Positions 14,573 through 21,167 of a DNA stretch of 22,827 nucleotides are shown here, in pieces (the first letter of the stretch is position 1; every line of letters starts with the position of its first letter). The stretch comes from a bacterium. Its GTDB lineage: Bacteria; Bacteroidota; Ignavibacteria; Kapaibacteriales; UBA961. The notes under the pieces are model-generated. The model had not been told where the DNA came from, did no database searches, and saw only the letters and a program-made list of their open reading frames with translations. A program made the translations under genes and the position numbers. The stretch is from positions 1,783 to 24,609 of the forward strand of contig JALHLL010000021.1 of assembly GCA_022844575.1 (NCBI GenBank), given 5' to 3'.

Positions 14573-15502
14573 TCATGCGGAGAAGATGAGTATTGCTGTA
14601 GAAATCAAACCGTAAATCAAGTGAATTTTCGCAGTATCCGCTGTTATAACATTATATTTTTCAGCAGTATAAGCACCTCGATTTGAGAGTTTTCGTATTG
14701 CAACAAACATAAGAGGCAATACTACAACTGAGGGTAGAATTTCCCATGTAGGTAGAATGTTCGCTATCACAAGAAGAATTGTGATAAAAACGGCACCATA
14801 AAGGAGTAGCATATAGAAGTTTATCGAGCTTCTTTCGGATACTTTGGTAGAAAGGGTTTTAGCAGAATACCGTATATCAATATCTCTATCTCGATGATTA
14901 TTGGCATGAAGGATTGCATCGACTAAAAAACTTAACGGTAAAGACATCATCACAATGCGTACATAGTTATCGGTTGTCGCAAAATGATAACCCTGTGTCG
15001 TATAGGCACCTGCAATCATCAGAATACCGAATGAAAGTATAACCTGTATATCGCCTAACCCTCTATATTTCAACTTAAAAGGAGGAGCTGTATAAGCCCA
15101 AGCCGAAAATGTGCCGAATAGTATCAATACGATAATGGCTGTACCGCAAATCCAGACGAAATACATTCCTATTATGGAAGCGAGTATAAAAAAGAATAAA
15201 GCGGCTCTTTTTACTTGCTTTGCAGTTAACAATCCTTTTACAATCGCATTATCAGCCCCCGACGCTTCAGGCACCCTATCCAAACCTGATTGTTCATCAT
15301 AATAGGTATTTAACAGATTACTGACAATATGTATGCTGATACACCCTACTGTAACGAGAATACACGAAAGAATATTAAAATGAAATGTCTCTAGATGAGA
15401 AAAGTGATAGTATGCTGCTGCAGAACCGAATAATGCTGACGTTGCCGATGCAGTAAATGAAAAAGGCCTCGCCGCTTTTAGATATCTTTTTATATGCGCC
15501 AT
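14573..15502 (-). CDS. menA: UbiA-family prenyltransferase, probably 1,4-dihydroxy-2-naphthoate prenyltransferase (MenA)
   Basis: This 309-residue polytopic membrane protein carries both UbiA aspartate motifs. The first, NLLNTYYDEQSGLD (about residues 62-75), is followed by GADNAIVKGLL. The second is HANNHRDRDIDIRYSAKTLS (about 200-219), whose NN..RD...D..... KTL layout is typical of MenA and UbiA-like quinone prenyltransferases. MenA attaches a polyprenyl chain to DHNA at the inner membrane, the penultimate step to menaquinone, the usual quinone of Bacteroidota. About eight or nine hydrophobic segments are present. It starts 33 bases after the DUF547 gene on the same strand, so co-transcription is likely. 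No clear Shine-Dalgarno sequence. No other men genes are nearby, so the precise substrate is inferred. Confidence 0.8.
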   Translation of the reverse strand: MAHIKRYLKAARPFSFTASATSALFGSAAAYYHFSHLETFHFNILSCILVTVGCISIHIVSNLLNTYYDEQSGLDRVPEASGADNAIVKGLLTAKQVKRAALFFFILASIIGMYFVWICGTAIIVLILFGTFSAWAYTAPPFKLKYRGLGDIQVILSFGILMIAGAYTTQGYHFATTDNYVRIVMMSLPLSFLVDAILHANNHRDRDIDIRYSAKTLSTKVSERSSINFYMLLLYGAVFITILLVIANILPTWEILPSVVVLPLMFVAIRKLSNRGAYTAEKYNVITADTAKIHLIYGLISTAILIFSA

Positions 15503-15535
15503 TATAGAATATGTGACTTTTTGCCCATCGTTTCG

Positions 15536-16354
15536 CTACTCTCCATATTGTTTTATTTTCAACACCTTAGGTGCTGAATTTCTATGAAGGAGGAGTAGAT
15601 TTTCCGGTAGTATCGAATGCTTTAGAACATCTGCATTTATAATGCAAAAGTTTTTAGACTCTTCGGTCAGAAACTGTCGTATAAACATTAATATCTTCTT
15701 TTCATCATTAATCCGATAGTTACCGTAGTAATTAAAAAATGGTGAAATACTCAATACATTCGCTCTCATGTCCAAAACGGCGCCATACTCTGAACGTAGG
15801 AATTTTCTGGCTTGCATCTTCAGTTTTGTCCCTATCGTCGAATAATGATAAGCGCGGTTATGTAAAGGCGGAAAACTTTTCGTTGCGTGAAACATACCAA
15901 AAGGGAACATCGGGTCAGGGAAGAGACTTATAGCTGTATCAATGAAACCGCGTATGTTCTTTTTTATACCACAGATACTGAAAGTATCCTTTATATAAAA
16001 ATCAGGGAAATTGGCTACGGAACGCATCCCTTGCCTTAATAAAACCGCACGAATGACACATGAATTTATAGCATTAAGCCAGAAGGAAGAACGCTCTTTA
16101 AGAGGTATCGTATTATATGGCCTTAACGCCAATGAATCGCAATAAGTTCGAAAACCAGCAACATCAAACCCCTCATAAAAAGGTTCGCCATTTTTTACAT
16201 TCAGCTGTAATAAACTATCGAATACTCCATGTGAGAAGGTATAGGTACGAATCGTTTTTTGCTTTGTCCGTTTTTTTTCCGACCAAGCTTCATTACTAAA
16301 AACACAAAAGAGCATGAAAGTAGAAACCATCATGCTCTTTACAATTAAATTCAT
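15536..16354 (-). CDS. Exported DUF547-family protein
   Basis: This 272-residue protein has a hydrophobic signal segment (about residues 5-24, ending NEAWS), so it should be periplasmic or secreted. KERSSFWLNAINSCVIRAVL (87-106) matches the conserved opening of DUF547. FGMFHATKSFPPLHNRAY (152-169) matches its second conserved block, followed by the helix ARKFL and LSISPFFNYY. In many bacterial members the second block reads like FALVCASxSCPPL; here both cysteines are replaced (HATKSFPP), so a cysteine-dependent function seems lost or moved. The function of the family is unknown to me. It begins 23 bases after phoU and precedes menA by 33 bases. A strong hairpin lies inside codons 6-16, which leaves the start codon somewhat uncertain (Met8, Met9 and Met14 are alternatives). 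Confidence 0.7.
   Translation of the reverse strand: MNLIVKSMMVSTFMLFCVFSNEAWSEKKRTKQKTIRTYTFSHGVFDSLLQLNVKNGEPFYEGFDVAGFRTYCDSLALRPYNTIPLKERSSFWLNAINSCVIRAVLLRQGMRSVANFPDFYIKDTFSICGIKKNIRGFIDTAISLFPDPMFPFGMFHATKSFPPLHNRAYHYSTIGTKLKMQARKFLRSEYGAVLDMRANVLSISPFFNYYGNYRINDEKKILMFIRQFLTEESKNFCIINADVLKHSILPENLLLLHRNSAPKVLKIKQYGE
16307..16340 (-). terminator. Terminator-like hairpin within the 5' end of the DUF547 gene
   Basis: On the minus strand AAAGAGCATGA and TCATGCTCTTT (twelve-base loop) form an eleven-pair stem followed by TGTGTTTTTAG. It lies 37 bases past the phoU stop and could end the pst-phoU transcript or modulate read-through into DUF547-menA. Confidence 0.5.
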
Positions 16355-16377
16355 AGGTGCTAAAAGGATAATGTCAA

Positions 16378-17100
16378 TTACAAACCATCATCAGGCAAAT
16401 TATCATTGTCTATTTCAGAATCACCTTTTTGATTCAGTATTTCATCAACCGGTAAATGACGAACCATACGTGCTTCAATAAGGAAAATAACACACTCGGC
16501 TATATTAGTGGCGTGGTCGGCAATGCGTTCAATTCTTGCGAGTACTTCCAGAAAGCGTACACCACGCTCAATAAGCGAAGGGTTCTCTTTCATAGCCAGT
16601 ATAACATCAGCCGAAATGGAACGTTCTAAAGCATCAATTTTGCCGTCGGAAGGTAAAACATGACGCGCTAATTCGGGATCATTATTCACAAAAGAATCCA
16701 GACTTGATTTTACCATCCGAAACGCTGCGGAAGTCATATCTTCCAAACCGAATTCCTTCGCCAAATCCGCCATAGGGTAACCATCCAATATTGTGGATGA
16801 AACGCCGACAGCAACATCACCTATTCGTTCAAGTTCATTATTTATTTTCAGGGCAGAAAGTAATAAGCGTAGGTCGCGAGCAACAGGTTGTTGCAAAGCG
16901 AATATTTTTTGGCATTGCTTATCTATTTTTATATCTAACCTATCAACTTTATCGTCACGCTCACGAATCAACTTTGCCAACTCACCGTTACCTTCTAAAA
17001 AAGAGCGGAATGAGAGTTCTACTTGCTCTTCAACCAAACTACCCATGCGAATGAGACGTGTTCGCAATTTGTCGAGATCGTCTTCAAATGAACGGTGCAT
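16378..17100 (-). CDS. phoU: Phosphate transport regulator PhoU
   Basis: The frame opens at a TTG at 17109, but ATG 17100 is chosen because it gives the usual family start MHRSFEDDLDKL; length 240. The protein is two three-helix bundles, with the metal-cluster motifs ELERIGDVA (about 89-97) and RIERIADHATNIAE (about 189-202) in equivalent positions, as expected of PhoU. PhoU is a cytoplasmic, membrane-associated protein that restrains Pst uptake and, where present, PhoR kinase signalling when phosphate is plentiful. The last 15 residues are acidic and look like a variable tail. It lies 37 bases after pstB and is the last canonical gene of the pst operon. No Shine-Dalgarno sequence is evident; the region upstream is T-rich. 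Confidence 0.93.
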   Translation of the reverse strand: MHRSFEDDLDKLRTRLIRMGSLVEEQVELSFRSFLEGNGELAKLIRERDDKVDRLDIKIDKQCQKIFALQQPVARDLRLLLSALKINNELERIGDVAVGVSSTILDGYPMADLAKEFGLEDMTSAAFRMVKSSLDSFVNNDPELARHVLPSDGKIDALERSISADVILAMKENPSLIERGVRFLEVLARIERIADHATNIAECVIFLIEARMVRHLPVDEILNQKGDSEIDNDNLPDDGL

Positions 17101-17137
17101 CGTACACAAATAAAAAATGAAAAAAAATCGCTATAAA

Positions 17138-17908
17138 CTATCCGAAACGCCCTGTTATATAGTCTTCGGTTTCTTTTTTTGAAGGCGTTGTAAAGATTGT
17201 TCTCGTTTTATCAAACTCAACTAAATTACCCATATAGAAAAAACCCGTGAAATCACTTACTCGAGCTGCTTGCTGCATATTATGGGTTACTATTATAATG
17301 GTATAAGTATCCTTAAGTTCACCTATCAGCTCCTCAATTTTTGCAGTAGAAATCGGATCAAGCGCAGAACAAGGTTCATCCATCAATAATACTTCTGGGT
17401 CAACTGCAACGGCTCTTGCAATACACAAACGCTGTTGCTGACCACCGGAAAGACTCATTGCGGACTCATTCAAACGATCTTTTACTTCTTCCCAAAGAGC
17501 CGAGCGTTTCAAACTCTGTTCAACTATACCTTCAACTTCGGTTTTATTCTTTCTACCACTTAAGTATAATCCGTAAGCAACATTATCATAAATGGACTTC
17601 GGAAACGGAATATGTTTTTGAAATACCATGCCGACTAATTTACGCAATTCGACAACATCAACCGTTTTGTCATAAATATCAATTCCGTTGATAACAATGG
17701 CACCTTTTACGCTCGTGCCATCAATCACATCATTCATTCGGTTCATTGAACGCAAAAAAGTAGATTTTCCGCAACCGGAAGGACCTATAAAAGCTACTAC
17801 TCTATTTTCGGGAATCTCGACCGAAATATTATGAAGCGCGCGATTATCTCCATAATAAAAATTAAAATCGTTCGTACGAATTTTTATGCGTTCTTGTTCT
17901 TTTCCCAT
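17138..17908 (-). CDS. pstB: Phosphate ABC transporter ATP-binding protein PstB
   Basis: This 256-residue ATPase powers phosphate import through PstC/PstA on the inner face of the cytoplasmic membrane. It has Walker A GPSGCGKST (42-50), Q-loop glutamine in GMVFQ (97), signature LSGGQQQR (153-160), Walker B VLLMDEPCSALD (173-184) and the switch histidine in VTHNMQQAAR (209). Length is typical of PstB. After the Q-loop it reads KHIPFPKSIYDN, where most PstB proteins have KPxPFPMSIYDN, a small departure at the permease contact. It starts 35 bases after pstA and ends 37 before phoU. The gene order pstS-pstC-pstA-pstB-phoU confirms its identity. Confidence 0.95.
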   Translation of the reverse strand: MGKEQERIKIRTNDFNFYYGDNRALHNISVEIPENRVVAFIGPSGCGKSTFLRSMNRMNDVIDGTSVKGAIVINGIDIYDKTVDVVELRKLVGMVFQKHIPFPKSIYDNVAYGLYLSGRKNKTEVEGIVEQSLKRSALWEEVKDRLNESAMSLSGGQQQRLCIARAVAVDPEVLLMDEPCSALDPISTAKIEELIGELKDTYTIIIVTHNMQQAARVSDFTGFFYMGNLVEFDKTRTIFTTPSKKETEDYITGRFG

Positions 17909-17943
17909 GTCGGAAGATTGTATAAAGTGATAATATTACCGAT

Positions 17944-18882
17944 TTATCCGAGTCGTTTTTTACGTATTCTCGAACGGATAATAGTAGCCGTAAAATTAAG
18001 TCCGAAAGTAAGCATCAATAAAACTACAGTCGTAGCATATTGCTGTGGAGCAACAGCATCAACATCCGGCGATTGTGTTGCCAGAACAAATAAGTGATAT
18101 CCTAAGTGCATAAACTGATCGGTTACTCCTGTCGGTAATTCGGGCAAAGAATATACCGCCCCGACAAAAATGATGGGGGCAACTTCACCTGCTCCTCGTC
18201 CTACCGCCAGAATCGAACCCGTTAAAATACCTGTTAAGGAATTGGGTAATACTATTTTCCAAATTGTTTGCCATTTGGTTGCGCCAAGTGCCAACGATGC
18301 TTCTCGTAATTCCCTCGGTACAGCTTTAAGTGCTTCCTCAACCGAAACGATAACAACAGGCAATGTTAATATTGATAGAGTAGCCGATGCCCAGATAAGA
18401 GCCGGATGACCGAATACTGCTCCGCCTTCCATTCCCGCAAGAGAATCTATTCCGCCGCCTACAAATTGTATGAAGAATCCGACACCAAACAATCCGAAAA
18501 CAATAGAAGGTACTCCGGCAAGAGTATTCACCGCAAAACGCACGCTTTTAGCAAAGAATGATTGTTGTTTTGCATATTCTGTAAGATACAAAGCTGTAGC
18601 AGTTCCGACAGGTACACCAAGAAGTGCCATTGTAAGCACTAAAAAAGTTGTACCATATATGGCGGGAAATATTCCCCCTTCAGTATTATTGTTCCTTGGG
18701 GCTTGGCTTAAAAACTCCCATGAAATATGCGGCAAACCTTTTATCAAAAAATGAAGTAACATAAACATTGCCGTGCCGAACACAATAAAACCGCCGACTA
18801 CTGTTATACCGACTGCAAAAAAACCGAGTACCTTTTTCTGGAACTCACTTCTTGTAGTTCTATGATGTCGTAAAGGTGTCAT
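17944..18882 (-). CDS. pstA: Phosphate ABC transporter permease PstA
   Basis: This 312-residue permease has about six transmembrane segments and the cytoplasmic EAA loop EALKAVPRELREASLALGATKWQTIW, the contact site for PstB, followed by a VLPNSLTGI segment. A glycine-rich periplasmic stretch (VGGGIDSLAGMEGGAVFGHP) and QQYATT near the C-terminus are normal for PstA. It pairs with PstC to form the channel. Its ATG follows the pstC stop immediately (TAAATG), and its ribosome binding site AGGAGG lies inside the last codons of pstC, so the two are translationally coupled. Length is usual for the family. Confidence 0.95.
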   Translation of the reverse strand: MTPLRHHRTTRSEFQKKVLGFFAVGITVVGGFIVFGTAMFMLLHFLIKGLPHISWEFLSQAPRNNNTEGGIFPAIYGTTFLVLTMALLGVPVGTATALYLTEYAKQQSFFAKSVRFAVNTLAGVPSIVFGLFGVGFFIQFVGGGIDSLAGMEGGAVFGHPALIWASATLSILTLPVVIVSVEEALKAVPRELREASLALGATKWQTIWKIVLPNSLTGILTGSILAVGRGAGEVAPIIFVGAVYSLPELPTGVTDQFMHLGYHLFVLATQSPDVDAVAPQQYATTVVLLMLTFGLNFTATIIRSRIRKKRLG

Positions 18883-20091
18883 TTATGTCCCTCCTTGGAA
18901 TTTCTTTGCCAACATACCTTTTACAAAAAACTCCGTAAGGGCATTGATACTAAAACTTACAAGGAAAAGCAATACACCAAGCATAAACAAAATATTATAA
19001 TGTAACGATCCCCAAATTACTTCACCCATTTCGGCACCGATAGTTGCAGCCAATGTTCTTACGGGTTCCACCATACTCGCCGAATAAACGGCAGCATTTC
19101 CCGTAGCCATTAATGCAATCATTGTTTCGCCAAATGCCCTGCCGACCCCAAGCAATACTGCAGCAACAACACCGGGCAAAGCTGCAGGTAACATTACCTT
19201 AAACGCCGTTTGCCATTCGGTTGCACCGAGTGCCAATGATGCTTCTCTATACGATTTCGGTACAGACATTAGTGAATCTTCGGTTATGGTGAAGATAACC
19301 GGAACAATGGCTATAGCCAGTCCGATACCGCCGACTATTGCATTTAATCTATACTCTACCCCAAAAGTTATTTGGACGAAATCAGCAACCAACATCAAAC
19401 AAAAGAAACCGATAACAACAGATGGAAAACCTGCTAACAATTCAATTACGGGCTTCATTACTTCACGCAATCGCCGAGGTGCGAAAAATGCAGTGTAGAT
19501 AGCTGCCAATATGCCGAGTGGTGCGCCTATAAGAATTGCTATAAATGTTGTTTTCGCCGTACCGAGTATGAGGGGCATAAGTCCGAATTTCGGCTCGGAG
19601 GAAACTGGTTGCCAAGTATCGCTTGTCAAATTCTGAACAAGTGTTTTTTTCTCATGCGAAATGTTCGGCTCCGCTTTATTCTCTTCAGAGGCAGAATAAT
19701 CGGTTACGTCCGGATTGTACGATTCGGGTTCATCACCTCCGGTAGTATTCACTGTACCGGAATCCGTTATCGTTTCCTGCACATCAGAATTATACTCCTC
19801 AGGTACATCGGGTGATACTTCTTCTGTCTCACCATAGGTATCGGGAGACGAAGAATCCGAACTTGCTGCTTTACTCCCCTCGTTCACTACACCTTTTTCC
19901 GTTTTATCACTATTAGTTTCGGTCAAGAATGCCGTGATACCCCATGCTTCACGCAGAACAAAGGTAAGTATAAGGAATATCATAAGGATAGAGATCGAAG
20001 CAGTCAAACGGACAGTAAACTCCGCTATGCGTTCCCCTATATGTCGCTTACGACGACGAAATGGGTTTGTACCAGATGTTTGAGGTGTCAT
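18883..20091 (-). CDS. pstC: Phosphate ABC transporter permease PstC with acidic periplasmic insertion
   Basis: This 402-residue permease carries the PstC hallmarks. They are a first membrane segment (about 29-50), DTWQPVSSEPKFGLMPLILGT (158-177), several further membrane segments, and the EAA loop SVPKSYREASLALGATEWQT that binds PstB. The usual length is about 300-330 residues. The excess is a stretch of about 90 residues (roughly 58-150) just after the first membrane segment, rich in Asp, Glu, Ser, Thr and Asn with imperfect EEYNSDV / ESYNPDV repeats. It falls in the periplasmic loop where PstS would dock. The reading frame and EAA loop are intact, so the protein should be functional. It starts 110 bases after pstS with no clear ribosome binding site and is coupled to pstA. 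Confidence 0.93.
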   Translation of the reverse strand: MTPQTSGTNPFRRRKRHIGERIAEFTVRLTASISILMIFLILTFVLREAWGITAFLTETNSDKTEKGVVNEGSKAASSDSSSPDTYGETEEVSPDVPEEYNSDVQETITDSGTVNTTGGDEPESYNPDVTDYSASEENKAEPNISHEKKTLVQNLTSDTWQPVSSEPKFGLMPLILGTAKTTFIAILIGAPLGILAAIYTAFFAPRRLREVMKPVIELLAGFPSVVIGFFCLMLVADFVQITFGVEYRLNAIVGGIGLAIAIVPVIFTITEDSLMSVPKSYREASLALGATEWQTAFKVMLPAALPGVVAAVLLGVGRAFGETMIALMATGNAAVYSASMVEPVRTLAATIGAEMGEVIWGSLHYNILFMLGVLLFLVSFSINALTEFFVKGMLAKKFQGGT

Positions 20092-20178
20092 GAAAGATTA
20101 TTTGATACGAAGAATTCAATCACGCTTGCTCGAACTGATCGATAAAAAGAAAGCGAATTGACTTTACATGCAATTTAA

Positions 20179-20195
20179 GGGCGAATTTATCGCCC
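20179..20195 (-). terminator. Intercistronic hairpin between pstS and pstC
   Basis: GGGCGA and TCGCCC with a five-base loop form a short GC-rich hairpin seven bases after the pstS stop, with only a weak T tail (TTAAATT). In many pst operons such hairpins protect the abundant pstS message or partly terminate; that role here is inference. Confidence 0.45.
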
Positions 20196-20201
20196 CGCAA
20201 G

Positions 20202-21038
20202 TCAAAACTTCTTAATAGGAAAATACCCGACTTCCGTAACAACGGATTGTCCTTCTTTAGCTATAATCCAATCAATAAATTTTTTCATTTCATTTTGCGG
20301 ACGCTCTTTAGTATAAAAGTAGAGAAAACGCGAGATGGGGTATTTACCATTTAGAATTGTTGTTTCATTAGGGGAGATATAATCTTTACTATTGCCTGCC
20401 GCAATTGCAAGCTCTTTAATATCCTTACCGTATGCAGCTCCACCATATCCTATACCGTTCACATCTTTTGCTACGGCATTGACAACAGCAGCGGTTCCCG
20501 GCATATGCTGCGCTCTGGAATCAAAGTCTTGTTTATTTAATACATGCTCTTTAAAAAACTCTAAAGAACCTGAATTGTTTTCACGACTGTACAACATTAT
20601 TTTCTTATCAGCTCCACCAAGTTCTTTCCAATTCGTAATTTTTCCTGTAAAAACCTTCATAACTTGTTCAACTGTTAACTTTTTTAGAGGATTGGACTTA
20701 TGAACATATATGGACAAACCGTCACGTGCAACTTTAATCTCCACCCCTTTTGTATTAAACTTGGCTTTCAACTGCTCAACTTCTGCGGGTTTAATCGGTC
20801 GGCTGGAAGCACAAATGTCCGTAGTGCCGTTAATAAGTGCTGCTATACCCGTACCCGAGCCGCCGCCCGTAACTTGAAACTGAATGCTGGGATTTTGTTG
20901 AGAAAATTTTTCTGACCAACGTTGGCATAGAATAACCATTGTATCCGATCCCTTAATGGTGATCGTTTTCTTAGGGGCAAAGGCTGCCGAAGTAAGTATG
21001 GCAACGAGTGCCAAAAAAATCAACCCTTTGATTTTCAT
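20202..21038 (-). CDS. pstS: Periplasmic phosphate-binding protein PstS
   Basis: The longest frame starts at a TTG; ATG 21038 immediately after it is chosen, giving 278 residues. Residues 1-21 are a signal peptide (LALVAILTSAAFA). The mature protein has the phosphate-contact regions KGSDTM (29-34), TGGGSGTGIAALINGTTDI (57-75), ASSRPI (77-82) and RENNSGSLEFF, plus GIGYGGAAYG. This is the short PstS type (about 270-280 residues) rather than the E. coli length of 346. It captures inorganic phosphate in the periplasm and delivers it to PstC/PstA. There is no lipobox cysteine, so it is soluble. A GAGG lies about 11-14 bases upstream of the ATG. It is first in the operon. Confidence 0.94.
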   Translation of the reverse strand: MKIKGLIFLALVAILTSAAFAPKKTITIKGSDTMVILCQRWSEKFSQQNPSIQFQVTGGGSGTGIAALINGTTDICASSRPIKPAEVEQLKAKFNTKGVEIKVARDGLSIYVHKSNPLKKLTVEQVMKVFTGKITNWKELGGADKKIMLYSRENNSGSLEFFKEHVLNKQDFDSRAQHMPGTAAVVNAVAKDVNGIGYGGAAYGKDIKELAIAAGNSKDYISPNETTILNGKYPISRFLYFYTKERPQNEMKKFIDWIIAKEGQSVVTEVGYFPIKKF

Positions 21039-21066
21039 CAATTATAGACCTCGAAATGTCGAAATA

Positions 21067-21095
21067 ATATTATATACGTTTTCCTAATGTCACAA
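21067..21095 (-). promoter_or_regulatory. Candidate promoter upstream of pstS
   Basis: On the minus strand TTGTGA (21090-21095) and TAATAT (21067-21072) are 17 bases apart, about 30 bases before the start codon; a TATAAT overlaps at 21069-21074 with shorter spacing. No repeated Pho-box pattern is convincing. Phosphate control would be expected from the operon's role, not from a site I can see. Confidence 0.3.
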
Positions 21096-21167
21096 AAATA
21101 CGACCTGATTCCGAGAGTATCTATGTTATGATTTGGCAACAGTGATTGATATAACCTTTTTGTCCGA

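Noticed and set aside
21042..21167. Pho box upstream of pstS
   Set aside because: A TGTGACAT-like word occurs, but not the repeated, spaced pattern required; no claim is justified.
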